NCBI GenBank assembly: GCA_052034005.1
Contig: JBPOJB010000002.1
Span: forward strand, 186,001 to 250,000
Length of the DNA: 64,000 nucleotides
Reading direction: 5' to 3'
Source of the DNA: JAAYDI01 sp052034005
Lineage (GTDB): Bacteria; Planctomycetota; Planctomycetia; Pirellulales; Pirellulaceae
The notes under the pieces were generated by a model. That model saw nothing but the letters and a program-made list of their open reading frames with translations. It was not told the DNA's origin and did no database searches. How positions within the stretch are numbered: position 1 is the stretch's first letter; the number at the start of each line of letters is the position of its first letter. The position numbers and the translations under genes are program-made. This document shows positions 19,101 to 25,977 of this stretch, in pieces.

Positions 19101-22013
19101 CCGGCTGTAGCCGATCTGGTAGGCCAGGTTGTCGCCCAGGGTCGTGATGTCCTTGTCGGCGCCCGGATTGCCCAGCAGGCGCACGATGTCGTTCCGCTTC
19201 GCCGCCGCCAAGGCCGCCGGAATCGTGTTGAACGGCGCGCCGAGCGAGCCGTTCCCGCCGCTCGGTGCCGCCTTGTCCACGAAGATCGTCCGCGGCTGGC
19301 TGGCCGGGACCGTACCGACCGGCGCCGCGGCGCGGAACCAGAAGTTGTACACGCCGCCCGCCACGCCGTCCCCGTCCCCGTCGATCGGCACGCCGGTCGC
19401 GTCCACGATCGACGTGTTGACGGCCGGTCGGAAATTCAACCGCAGCTGGTAATTGCCCTGGCTCAGGCCGCCCGAGCCGGAGTCCTCCACCGCCGGATCG
19501 TAGTCCATGTTGCCGTTGGCAGACACGCCGACGAAGTAGGTCCCGGGCTCCAGTTCCACCTGGAGAAATGAATCGGAGTTGTAGTAGTCGTCGTTCCGCG
19601 CGATCAACTCGCGGCTGATCACGCGGCCGGTGGAGTCCACTCGGGCGCGGTAGAGTGTGAGCACCGAATCCAACAAGCTCGGCTCGGCCTGCCGCGACGC
19701 GATGGTCTCGGCCGAGAACACGCCACGCTCCGTGAGCTGGATCTTGTACAAGTCCACGTCGTTGCTCTCCGGCCGGAACAGGTACTGGCCGTGCACCAGA
19801 TCGTGGTCGCCCGGGAACACGCCCTCCGCCGGCTGGCCGAAACTCAGGTCCCCCTCACTGCCCATGATCGTCAAGGCCGGCAAATCGTAGGTGTGCCCCA
19901 GCCCCAGCAGGTGCCCGATCTCGTGCATCGCCGTCCGAAACCACGGGCCGCCGAACTCGTCATCCCCCGGCTTGTCGAAGTCGGCCAGGTCCATGATGGC
20001 CATGCCGCCGCCCGCCAGGCCCGCCACGCCGCCCACCCCGGTCGGGACCGTGGGGTCCAACGCGCGCAGGTCGCCCGTGACGATCGTCAGGCCGAGCGTC
20101 GAAGATTCGATGAACTTCACCCCCAGGTATTCGGCGTAGAAGCTGAACACCTCCCGCGCCCGCTGCTTCTGAGTCTCCGTGATCGCGTTGTGCAGCACGC
20201 GGCCCTGTGGATCGCGCCCGTACTCGTCCTGGAAGTTGTAATAGATGGTGCTGATGCCGGGGGTCCCGTCGGCCCCTCCCAGCAGATGCCCGGCGATCCA
20301 CTCGATGTCGCGATGGCCCGGCTCGTCATTGCCGCCCGGATAGTCCAGGACGAACGTGGTCGTCGCGATGCTCGACGAGAGCACCAGGCTGTTGGCGCCC
20401 AGGTCGTAGCTGGTCAAGTCCATCGCGGTGGCGAAACTCGAACCCGGCTCGACCGTCACCGGAACCGTGGTGGGCGGATTGGGCTTGGCTTCGTCCGTCC
20501 CGATCCGCAGCCGGTAGGTGCCTGGACCGGCCAATTCCTCCAGCGGCTTGCTGAACGTCAGCACCGCCATGTCCTTCACCGCGCTGTACGACACCGCTGC
20601 CGGATAGAACACCGTGTCGTCCGTGTTCGTGACCGACTCGTTGGTGTGGATGAGCTGGTAGAAGCGCGAATCCTGCGCCGTGACCGGATCGAGATCGTCG
20701 TCGTTGAAATAGACCTCGATCACGTTCCGCTGCTGGCTCAACACGCCGGCACTCGACCGCACCACCGGCTGCGGAATGACCGACATGATCTGGGGGGCCA
20801 AATTCAGCTCGAACTTGAGCTGGAAATTCCCGCCCTCCTGGAACGCATCGCCGGCGGTGTCCAGCAGCGGCGTGGGCCCGCTGCCGAGGATCTCGATCAT
20901 GTACACGTCGTCCGGCAACGTCTCGGCGAACCGCACGATCACCTGGCGCGCGGAATCCCCCAGACCCAGGTAACCTAACTGGACGCGGATGTCGTTGGCG
21001 CCGGTGAGCGTCAGCGGCGAATAGTTGATCGTGCGATTGCCGACCAGCGTGGTCGGGTCCCCCGAACGCAGCGTGGCGGTGACCAGCGCGGCCGCCAACG
21101 CGTGGCCATTGACCGCGTCGACCACCTGCTGGGCCGTCGTCGGCGTCGTCGCGTTGGAGTTCAACACCAGCGAAATCGTCGTGCCGGACACCGACACCGT
21201 GGGGGCCACCGACAGACCCAGGTTGGCCCGCGTGACTTGGATCGAGATCCCGTTGCCCGCCACACCCTGCCGCTGGGCCGTGAACTGGATCGCCAGCGCC
21301 GAGCCGGCATTGAAACTGGAGGTCACCGACGCGACGTTGGCCGCCACCATCGACAAGGGCGAATAGTTGATCACCGGCGTCGCGATGTTCGTCGCGCTCA
21401 CGCCCGCTCGGACCCGGGCCGTCACCAACGCGCTGGCGTCCGGATGCGCATTGACGGCCGCCACCAGGTCCGACGCGCGCGTCTCGTAACCGGTCCGCGT
21501 GTTGAGCGTCACCTGGATCAGCGCGCCCAACACCTCGATCTGCGGAGTGCGGCTCTGTTCGAGCTGCGCTTTGGTGACCGCGATCTGGATCCCGTTCCCA
21601 ATCTGGCCCACCGCCACCGCCTTGAACTCGATCTGCACCGCGCCTTTCGTGTTGAAATCCGAAAAGACCGTCGCCCGCTCAAACGTGCCGTCCAACCCGC
21701 TGCGCGTGATCTGAATGCTGTCGTAGGGCGACAGGTCCGTCTCGGACGTGGGCAGGGAACTCACGTCAATGCCCGACGCGGTACTGAACAGCAAAGACAA
21801 TTCGCGCGGAGCCGTATCAAGGGTCTGACCGGGCGTCAGCAACGCCCCGACGTTGGGCTGGATGCCCACCAGTTGCGGACCCGTGGCCAACAGCCGGCGG
21901 TCCTCAAGGGCTTCGACCCGCAAACCTCGCTCGAAGCGGCGTTGAGCCCGCAGGCTCATGGTGCGACGGTACTTCCTTGAATTCCTTGACTTATGCGATC
22001 GCCGGATGGCCAT
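7143..22013 (-). CDS. Giant secreted multi-domain protein with metzincin-type site, choice-of-anchor-L, GEVED and type I dockerin
   Basis: About 4956 residues from ATG 22013, with GAGGGG seven bases upstream. Order by rough residue: LEPR-like motif (EALEDRRLLA, 34-43); two related segments of about 100 residues (120-330); metzincin-type peptidase site HEIGHLLGLGH (about 696-706); a PPC-like domain (740-860); a long region of parallel-beta-helix character (880-1750); two more PPC-like domains (about 2030-2240 and 2260-2400); many copies of a module built around FEFD or FEF (about 2690-4500); a choice-of-anchor-L domain (about 3725-3945, with FEFVFSSEEYNEFVNG); a second beta-helix stretch (3950-4140); GEVED (near 4570-4740, with DYGDAP and AWIDFNGDGDWND); a dockerin (near 4750-4825); and a Gly/Glu linker and acidic tail. 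It probably acts outside the cell as a surface or matrix protein that may process itself. Assembly of so many domains in one chain is typical of planctomycete giant genes. Confidence 0.9.
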   Translation of the reverse strand: MAIRRSHKSRNSRKYRRTMSLRAQRRFERGLRVEALEDRRLLATGPQLVGIQPNVGALLTPGQTLDTAPRELSLLFSTASGIDVSSLPTSETDLSPYDSIQITRSGLDGTFERATVFSDFNTKGAVQIEFKAVAVGQIGNGIQIAVTKAQLEQSRTPQIEVLGALIQVTLNTRTGYETRASDLVAAVNAHPDASALVTARVRAGVSATNIATPVINYSPLSMVAANVASVTSSFNAGSALAIQFTAQRQGVAGNGISIQVTRANLGLSVAPTVSVSGTTISLVLNSNATTPTTAQQVVDAVNGHALAAALVTATLRSGDPTTLVGNRTINYSPLTLTGANDIRVQLGYLGLGDSARQVIVRFAETLPDDVYMIEILGSGPTPLLDTAGDAFQEGGNFQLKFELNLAPQIMSVIPQPVVRSSAGVLSQQRNVIEVYFNDDDLDPVTAQDSRFYQLIHTNESVTNTDDTVFYPAAVSYSAVKDMAVLTFSKPLEELAGPGTYRLRIGTDEAKPNPPTTVPVTVEPGSSFATAMDLTSYDLGANSLVLSSSIATTTFVLDYPGGNDEPGHRDIEWIAGHLLGGADGTPGISTIYYNFQDEYGRDPQGRVLHNAITETQKQRAREVFSFYAEYLGVKFIESSTLGLTIVTGDLRALDPTVPTGVGGVAGLAGGGMAIMDLADFDKPGDDEFGGPWFRTAMHEIGHLLGLGHTYDLPALTIMGSEGDLSFGQPAEGVFPGDHDLVHGQYLFRPESNDVDLYKIQLTERGVFSAETIASRQAEPSLLDSVLTLYRARVDSTGRVISRELIARNDDYYNSDSFLQVELEPGTYFVGVSANGNMDYDPAVEDSGSGGLSQGNYQLRLNFRPAVNTSIVDATGVPIDGDGDGVAGGVYNFWFRAAAPVGTVPASQPRTIFVDKAAPSGGNGSLGAPFNTIPAALAAAKRNDIVRLLGNPGADKDITTLGDNLAYQIGYSRVGGAVLEDGATLEVPSGVTLMIDANAILKFRRAYIGVGSLSQGVDRSGGALQVLGAPRLFSPTGSVLKDRAGRPVPGSVYFTSLHDKAVGKDKNPDTSPPAPQAGDWGGIFFRNDLDIADPQRLVYEQRGIFLDYVNNAVMSYGGGNVVINGVSQVVTPIYMLDARPTVTFNTITGSSDAAMSANPDSFQEDNFHAPQYQGIPFTSDYDRVGPDIHHNRVIGNSLNGLFIRVTTAAGQGLERLTKSARWDDTDIVHIVAENLTIEGLAGGPIVEEYAPAVNLVVLQAVAGGALAPGSYEYKIVFVDAAGNEGLPSEATATVSVSAITGAVQLSNLPKIKPGQAFVARRIYRAVAGSGRFERVAQINALDTRYLDIGNSTGIYLEDAAFNVRARLAGRLAIDPGTIVKLEGSRIDATFGGQLIAEGIDGQPVIFTSLSDDRYGSGGTFDTNLQQGQIEAAPGDWSGLYLGHLGQGSIDFAVIAYAGGTSRIEGGFAGFNAVEVHQADVRIAHSKFEFNADGLGGLPSPTNRAGRGPNDSSTIFIRGAQPIIVSNTLINNAGAALSINVNALNATPRGDRGRTTGTVSLATGVTDNVGPLIRLNRLGGNDINGMTVRGGTLTTQSVWDDTDIVHVVRNEIIVPDFHTYGGLRLQSSPQESLVVKLLGARAGFTATGQELDIEDRIGGSVQIVGQPRFPVVLTSLADDSVGAGFTPDGLPQTDTNGDGDTVGRLPTGPEVDRGTLIDNDAPVDIPGYFAFDAGNGGSSTWGGRGGITAQGNTRLLVNEDVIFDFANYVDVGSNGGAINLANTTITMPATLIADDVVVSEGTFAGANGAIQWRVESRFDNGLAILYNTVTFTSASPLGNLRFINYLDEDIEGVSDDLLYIAGTPGSDSFRVFTLDGPERVGFSQGGYLESGVDLVGASFDGWAADAFPDLLFAIEGLGTQYSIDGNIDTTALTPFNDPQLGDVWGLADVTTAFAWSVDPDATQAQITTLLELVPRNPATAGTAGDWRSVRIDKLANDRNVDVVTEREPSDATTGAGSNEQPGRAQFLGWLAPHEKAGDDTLRLGFEIHGVLSSSNDVDVYSFRADAGTEVWFDIDRTSGRLDSVVELIDADGNIIAQSDDSYDEQLGVLPLYANPALIDPRMVNPLRKSAADFYPQSALGEPKDLWSTNVRDAGMRVVLPGAQGTNNTYYVRVRSSNILPGEPREALQDPAKLHAGLTSGVYQLQLRLREIDEVPGSTVQYADIRFATNGVELYGQPNNSPLTGEASEVTALDNNTLAAAQALGNLLTTDQGVLAVGGSLSSLADLDFYRFEIGFDSIQNIAGYTNSVQHLAAIFDIDYADGLARPNTSIAVFDANGRLILFGADSNIADDQPAALQGANMDDLSRGSAGVLDPYIGTQELPVGTYYLAISSAARIPREFDQFYTPTPVNPMLRLEPVPSVQRIVEDHIASTYVTTATATQIPVLFDNSRAVPYTLGDMVLFVSRDIDGLNNAILNTVNPFTGVVVTQVGTISRDILDIAMRSDGTLWSFTINETDGTRSDAALGNFLRIDTGNAATTNTGDDGIDTWQANENLDGEEHQDVGYRFNALTFADRTSAQREAFGGYSLFAVGDRINGRLVDYSQNVLYMFNAQTGAATSEPLWNRPGLDEGWPLWDGAGTQIIERGYLDTSPDPRTANTMLILTTATDVDSATGATTFRITDGLTFTIDDDGDPATGEYIFEFNSGPEIRVRPDPAAGAYARDGDVFVLDGKVYEFDTGSVIQVLASNGSQIADGALLTITDNQPFPVTRTFEFDKNGVTDPANVRIAINNSMPTQTLMTQIINAINGTAGFAVRAEALPNSNRITLRGESDVTGAVSTSLRVAIVGAPGVPDPAHVRIPIEETSDLDEYGATFVDIFNGADGITAGWKGERINFSGAGDGDFMQQVSSGLFVDMGSDGAALAGIGIPFLAQDTAQDLADRVQAAIMTNVPPPRTATVSDRTVELDAADPWRFVRADAPLRIAGGAPGGTITGIAFIGTTMYAVTNTGGLFRVDNASSPLGARATYIASSAQDLQGIRFSALSAGPIATQGGGFATLLFGIDVNGVIYAFDTAGILQNVLVNGQSSVSTGLTRVHGLAFSTLEENPWGIVRGDRARGNDAGHGLEQTFDMNRYAEGYRVNGDASLHFGRTRDANLNPITYDWPGGAHGSLESYPFSLKGYSAADKPVLYFTYFAATEQNSSDPATRTPMLDSLRVYIINETGGWDLLASNDSYTDGSGLHDLELDDAKGNFEQELYDLNSSWRQVRIELDNYAGRDNLQIRIDFATAGTMDTGNPNTGGSQLRMVPGWELSDGQTFEVDGETFEIEMGYTLVVPSGAAIREHDTFNVTFGTLVDRVFEFISGGSVTPGHVPVAYHNAMTPRELTAAIEAAIRAEFPVGPGFRVIVSENRINLPDTDGILISAGSALALAGSPGTTALPVKLDASMLATDVTAVVQQALADHFANGVLAAFGTYHNVVQVIGHMVTDRGPFGLTDSLPGEMWGDFYSNLRGQNNAWEGVYLDDFIIGFAERGELATNAIGNTEYFANPELKPNQILAGSYQLEIRQSAKFGESLQEPDRLQLNAGWDTNDRLSKSHSLIASSADEISDGQTFTLSDGLNVLTFEFDDVTLNDGVLPGHVRIPFDPMVYDPVTRDRRPQTAAEVAASIRDAINSPAVQAVLKITAALADGAVSPGEASTNSVINLAGNVDAPVIDPVLRVTSTTMDGNQLRDALLGHGFTAVGDAIFTGSATSAGFFTGGGESIGISSGIVLTTGDARYVAGPNNDDGSSGMASGAGDADLDAYFAPLETLDTTSLEFSFRMDAPGDLFFEFVFSSEEYNEFVNGIYNDVFAFFVDGVNIGLVPGTFSPVTINTINGGNPYGSGGANAEYYNNNDREDGGLYLDVFGHDGFTDVLVARMEGLDAGVHRIKLAISDVGDMLYDSAVFIRAFNATGPDPRTQIRGVINNSKGDQNVQRDQGQVIIHSNTISNSLGYGIVVGPGERTPEGRTYAGPVRVTRQLNTANMVPGVVATNNLLVNNQNGGILIGGDPNLGAVMPGTVPFARVLNNTVYGGQVGIRVQDHASPTLLNNIVADTAMGIFIDGSSMSTVVGGTLYAGPGTRTNTGNLGAFAMVVANSDDLFVNRNAGNFYPKPGALAIDSSIDSLLDRNNMVTIRQPLGIPSSPILAPALDLFGQQRVDDPAVTSPSGLGQNVFKDRGAIDRSDFAGPTAMLVNPRDNDAHGLDSDVRDTYVEVKDATLFHFSIQLIDGVPPSDDSYGSGPDRNTVLPEAVIITRDGVLLHEGVDYRFSYDATSAVIRLTPLAGIWEMDHAYEIQLQNADTLVIAARRGDLVADGAVFTVRNRAGDVKTFEFESGYVIQVPESGGAGITDGSTFSITRTTPTGPVTTVFEFDRNGIFNTRNKIVRYTLTDTADKIAGAIATAITNAAIGLSPAALQGGVVHVGGTSTMVLNTSNSALTQSGAPGVATGNVPVPFVPHRSFTAEQMAASMATAINGAGLAEVSAQTRAGEVIVTGAASVVGVASRAVSGIKDLAGNILQPNRFDGTTAFTVFTGKGYDYGDAPAVYPVLKANNGARHEVVEGFMLGNSIFATVDGQPSSDASLDPGDDGVIFGVLTAGYGADLVVIAHGINAGRAGYLDAWIDFNGDGDWNDPGERIFRAEPLVEGINSFPATILTIIDGDPVIKFGPVVIPSTAIVGTTFARFRFSSTGGLAPTGTASDGEVEDYQVTIHANPWQNPQDRYDVNLDTYVSPIDALLIINLLNYNEDVAKRPLPVPPDPAFMPPPYYDVNGDGYVSPADALAIINYLNHGPGGEGEGEGEGAGVVSGYGWAADEGRTPLVDHGLDTGLASDPLLVAPDAGRAARAAGASTVYAAAEGMAASPAAWTTGHAATRVSTEELAVRVGLSRLQTDDLEDLLDDLVGEPDDLASAAEAHAAVFARFGA

Positions 22014-22431
22014 ATACCAACCCCTCAACAAACGACAACGACAATGCCGATTCTCTCGAAGAGTGACCTGGTAGCGAAATTCCCGCCCTTACACACCCAG
22101 CGCACCTGCGACCCACGCCAGGAGGCCGCCAGCGGACGTCAGACTGCGACACGCCAGTCGCGATAACTGGGGGCTCTAGTAAAAACGGGCAATCTTGCCG
22201 CGTTATGCACGTCACATAAGTTGGATTGTAATCGCCACGGAATCTATTGCAACGAAAAAGCGAGTTCGGGGCAAACGTGCGAAGTCGTTCCCTGACAACG
22301 TGTTGGCCCATGTGCGATGGGCCAGTGGCAGAAGGCCCGGCGCGCCCGGGCCACGCGGCGCAGCGCACCACGCCGACCGATCCGATTCGTCACAACTGTT
22401 CGTTGCCGAGTGACTTACGACGCGGAACGAC
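22014..22431. other. Intergenic region between giant gene and GGDEF gene
   Basis: Nothing coding is seen here. Base composition falls visibly at 22170-22290 relative to the flanks, which fits a promoter and leader region for the giant gene. The candidate promoter is listed separately. Confidence 0.5.
22225..22252 (-). promoter_or_regulatory. Candidate promoter for the giant gene
   Basis: On the minus strand TTGCAA and TACAAT (five of six -10 bases) are 16 bp apart. The implied leader is about 200 nt, long for a bacterial mRNA. Pattern match only. Confidence 0.35.
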
Positions 22432-23979
22432 TTACGACGCGGCGGTGGCGACCGCGAAACCCGTCCGATTGCCGCCGTCACGGGACGCTTGGCCCAGTTG
22501 AGCGTGGGCCCGTTCGACGTGGGTGGCCATTTCGTCACCATCGACCACTTCCACAATCCCCAGACTGATGGTGAACCGCACACTTCGGCCATCGACCAGG
22601 ATGCCGCTGCGGTGGACTTCTTTCCGCAGCCGTTCGCCGATACAGACGGCGTTACGGAGCGTTGCCCCGGGCAGAATCAGGGCGAACGTGGTCTCGTTGT
22701 ACCGGGCGACCAGGTCCATCGCGCGGATCCGGTCCCGAATCGCCTGGGTGACGACGCCGAGGGCCAGCTCGGCGGCCGGCGTGCCGTAATCGCGCGCCAG
22801 CTGAATGTAGTTGTCGATGTTCAGCAGCACGGTAGAGAAGGTGGGACCGCCTCGGTTGAACTCCGAGATGCGGCGGTGCACATGCTGGCAGAACATGGTC
22901 TTGTTGCCCAGGTTGTTGAGCAGGTCGAGGTCGATGTTGGCCGGGCTGAGCAGCTGCACGTCCGAGGGCGTGTCGGCACACGGCGGCGTCGCGTCGGCCT
23001 CGCTCGCCTCGCTGGGATCCTCCGGTGCATCCATGACGGTCATTGACACGCAGGATGGGGGCTCGTCCACGGCCTGCACCGCGTCGGCCACGCGGGGCGC
23101 GGGCCGTGAAATGGTACCGTCGTGAAAATACACGCGGTTGCGGTTGGCGCGCTTCGCGGCGTACATCGCCTGATCGGTTCTGTGAAGGAGCGACGGCATG
23201 TCTTCCGACGGCAGTAGCTGTGCCACGCCCGCGCTGATGGTCAGGCGCAGGACGCTCTCCCCCGCCCGATAGTGGGCGTCCTGGACAGCCAGACGCAGGC
23301 TCTCGGCGTAACGGTTGGCCTCTTCCAGCGGCGTGCCCGGCAACAGGATGGCGAACTCCTCGCCGCCGTAGCGGCACACGAAATAGTGCCAGCAGGAATT
23401 GGCCAGCAACGTAGCCCCGATGCGACGAAGTACCTTGTCACCGAGCGAATGGCCGAACCGGTCGTTCACGTCCTTGAACGTGTCGACATCGACGAACACC
23501 AGTGACAACTCCGTACCCGTCTCGCGCGACTCGCTGAACCGCCGCGCGGCTTCCTCCACGAAAGCACGGCGGTTGGGCATGCCCGTCAAGATGTCGGTGC
23601 GCGCTTCGGTGGCATGCGACTCCATCTTGACGGTCAGCTCGTCCAGCTTCGATTCCGCGGCCGACAGCTTGGCCTGGACATCCGCGTTGGCCGCCATCAG
23701 CCGATCGATCAGGGCATTGACGCTCGCCAATGCGTGGCGCGGCGTGGCGGCCAACTCCTGGTCCACTTGCCCCACACGCGTCTGATGCTGGTCCACATCC
23801 ATGGCCATCCGCACCGACAGCCGGTGCAGGCTGGTCATCAGCTCCCGCGCCAGGTGCACATCGTCCACACCCCGCAGGAGTCGATCTTTCGACCAACGGC
23901 CGTGCAGCCACCAGCCAACGCCCAAGCCAACCAGCGCCGTCACAGTCGAAATGGCCGCTTGCGAAATCCCGAAGTCCAT
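22432..23979 (-). CDS. Membrane-anchored tandem GGDEF protein (one active-looking, one degenerate)
   Basis: 515 residues from ATG 23979. One N-terminal transmembrane helix (about 5-25) is followed by a helical, probably coiled-coil segment (about 85-125). The first GGDEF domain (126-290) keeps the catalytic signature GGEEF (205-209) and the metal-binding VFVDVDTFKDVND, so it should make cyclic di-GMP from GTP. There is no RxxD inhibitory site just before GGEEF. After a Pro/Ser/Glu-rich linker a second GGDEF-like domain (about 355-500) keeps the fold (LLNIDNYIQLARDYG, FTISLGIVEV) but has YNETTF where GGDEF should be, so it is probably non-catalytic and perhaps regulatory. The start was chosen for the membrane helix; upstream sequence in frame is arginine-rich and non-coding in character. 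Confidence 0.88.
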   Translation of the reverse strand: MDFGISQAAISTVTALVGLGVGWWLHGRWSKDRLLRGVDDVHLARELMTSLHRLSVRMAMDVDQHQTRVGQVDQELAATPRHALASVNALIDRLMAANADVQAKLSAAESKLDELTVKMESHATEARTDILTGMPNRRAFVEEAARRFSESRETGTELSLVFVDVDTFKDVNDRFGHSLGDKVLRRIGATLLANSCWHYFVCRYGGEEFAILLPGTPLEEANRYAESLRLAVQDAHYRAGESVLRLTISAGVAQLLPSEDMPSLLHRTDQAMYAAKRANRNRVYFHDGTISRPAPRVADAVQAVDEPPSCVSMTVMDAPEDPSEASEADATPPCADTPSDVQLLSPANIDLDLLNNLGNKTMFCQHVHRRISEFNRGGPTFSTVLLNIDNYIQLARDYGTPAAELALGVVTQAIRDRIRAMDLVARYNETTFALILPGATLRNAVCIGERLRKEVHRSGILVDGRSVRFTISLGIVEVVDGDEMATHVERAHAQLGQASRDGGNRTGFAVATAAS

Positions 23980-24494
23980 AGTAGTCGTCCGCCTACCAGA
24001 AAACGCGAAACCATGCCGTGCAGGACGGGCCACAGCCGACCCTCGTACGCGGCCGTGCCCAGGTACGGCACCTCGCGCGGACGCCGGACGTCCACAGGCA
24101 TGCCGAGGCCACACGGCCGAACGTCGTACCACCCAACCATAGCTTGCCCTACAGTAGTAGTACGCTCAGTCGGATGGATTGCCGATTCTGCCGGTTGTGA
24201 CGGTTCACGGGTCACTGCCCGCAGCCCGCGCAAACCGGAGCGAGCGTTCAGAACCCGCTCTGTTGGCGGTCGTCGGCCGGGTTACACCGCCATGGTCCGG
24301 GGTATCCCCGACGAATCCCGGGAGTTTTACGGAACAATTACACGCCGGGTATGGCTTCAACGGGCGACTCAGCTAGGTTATCAGCCAGGAAAGCGCATCG
24401 ATCGGCGCGGGCGGCACCGCGTGCCGGGCGAAGCGTGGGTGCGTTCGCTTGGACCGCGACCGATTTGTCCTTCTGAAACTCAAGGGAATTCCCC
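23980..24494. other. Divergent intergenic region
   Basis: This separates the minus-strand GGDEF gene from the plus-strand flavoprotein gene, so promoters for both should lie here. I found no convincing -35/-10 pair, operator or small gene. Confidence 0.45.
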
Positions 24495-25946
24495 ATGTTG
24501 GAAAAGCGTGAACCCATCATCATTCAAGGTGGGATGGGGGTGGGTGTGTCATCGTGGCGTCTGGCGCGCGCCGTGTCGCAGACGGGCCAGTTGGGTGTCG
24601 TGTCCGGCACGGCGCTGGATGTGGTGCTGGCGCGCCGCCTGCAGCTGGGCGATCCGGACGGGCATTTGCGCCGTGCCTTGGAGGAGTTTCCAATCCCGGC
24701 CGTTGCGCAGCGCGTCTGGGATCGGTACTGGATCGCAGGCGGCAAACCGGCCGGTGCTCCGTTTCGTCCGCTGCCCATGTTGTCACCCGCGATGGGTCGT
24801 GAGCGTCTGGAGCTGCTGGTCGTGGCCAACTTCGCGGAGGTGTTTCTGGCGCGGGAGGGCCATGCGGGCCTAGTGGGGATCAACTTCCTGGAGAAGATCC
24901 AGCTCCCCACGCTGCCGTCGCTGTTCGGCGCCATGCTGGCCGGCGTGGATTACGTGTTGATGGGCGCCGGCATTCCACGCACGATCCCGGGGATCCTCGA
25001 CAGCCTGGCGCAGGGCGAACCCGTGGAACTGGCGTATCAGGTGGCGGGTGCGGGCCCGGACGAGCAGCACCTGACGCGGTTCGATCCCCTGGCGTTCTGT
25101 GCGGGCGACCTGCCCTGGCTGCACCGCCCGAAGTTCCTGGCGATCGTCGCGTCGGCCACGTTGGCCACGATGTTGGCGCGCAAGGCGACCGGTCGCGTAG
25201 ACGGGTTCATCGTAGAAGGTCCGACCGCGGGCGGTCACAACGCACCGCCGCGCGGCGCATGCCAGCTCAACGCGCAGGGCGAACCGATCTACGGGCCGCG
25301 GGACGTGCCGGACCTGTCGGCGATTGCCGGTCTGGGGCGCCCGTTCTGGCTGGCCGGCTCGTATGGCAGTCCGCAGCGCGTGGTGGAGGCGCTCGAGGCC
25401 GGCGCGGCGGGCGTGCAGGTGGGCACGGCCTTTGCGTTCTGCAACGAATCCGGCTTGGACGAGCGGCTGAGGCGGCGGGTGATCGCCCTGAGCCGGGCGG
25501 GTCTGGCGCGCGTCAAGACGGACCCGTTGGCCTCGCCCACCGGATTCCCGTTCAAGGTCCTAGACCTGGCGCAGACCATGTCGGAAGAGGCGGCCTACGC
25601 GGCGCGGCCGCGCGTGTGCGACCTGGGCTACCTGCGGCACGCGTACAAGGCGGCGGACGGGAGCGTCGGCTGGCGATGCGGCGCTGAGGAGGTGGACGCG
25701 TATGTGCGTAAAGGGGGCGATCCGGCGGACACTGTCGGCCGCAAGTGCGTTTGCAACGGGCTGATGTCGACGATCGGCCTGACGCAGATCCGCCGGCACG
25801 CGGAGGCGGAACTGCCGCTGGTCACCACCGGCGACGATGTGCGGGACGTGGCCCGCTTTTTGCCCACCCCGGACGCCGACGGCTACTCGGCCGACGACGT
25901 GGTTGCATGCCTGTTGTCCGCAGTGGAAACTGGCATGGTGGCCTAG
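24495..25946 (+). CDS. Nitronate monooxygenase / 2-nitropropane dioxygenase family flavoprotein
   Basis: 483 residues. The N-terminus (PIIIQGGMGVGVSSWRLA) is the start of the FMN-binding TIM barrel of this family, and FIVEGPTAGGHN (about 237-248) has the Gly-rich segment with the His usually tied to catalysis or FMN binding. AGAAGVQVGTAFAFC is the phosphate-binding end of the barrel. Members oxidise nitronates or act as enoyl reductase-like enzymes; the C-terminal part (about 360-483, with several Cys) makes it longer than simple nitronate monooxygenases and closer to PfaD-like relatives, so the substrate is open. AAGGGA lies eight bases before the ATG. A histidine kinase gene follows after 31 bp and is probably in the same operon. 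Confidence 0.85.
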   Translation: MLEKREPIIIQGGMGVGVSSWRLARAVSQTGQLGVVSGTALDVVLARRLQLGDPDGHLRRALEEFPIPAVAQRVWDRYWIAGGKPAGAPFRPLPMLSPAMGRERLELLVVANFAEVFLAREGHAGLVGINFLEKIQLPTLPSLFGAMLAGVDYVLMGAGIPRTIPGILDSLAQGEPVELAYQVAGAGPDEQHLTRFDPLAFCAGDLPWLHRPKFLAIVASATLATMLARKATGRVDGFIVEGPTAGGHNAPPRGACQLNAQGEPIYGPRDVPDLSAIAGLGRPFWLAGSYGSPQRVVEALEAGAAGVQVGTAFAFCNESGLDERLRRRVIALSRAGLARVKTDPLASPTGFPFKVLDLAQTMSEEAAYAARPRVCDLGYLRHAYKAADGSVGWRCGAEEVDAYVRKGGDPADTVGRKCVCNGLMSTIGLTQIRRHAEAELPLVTTGDDVRDVARFLPTPDADGYSADDVVACLLSAVETGMVA

Positions 25947-25977
25947 GGCGAATGGACCACCGCGCCGGGATGCCTCC

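Noticed and set aside
11901..19571. A very long open frame on the plus strand opposite the giant gene
   Set aside because: High GC with strong third-position bias in the minus-strand gene removes stops from the antisense frame. The translation is Arg/His/Val-rich with no domain, start site or signal peptide.
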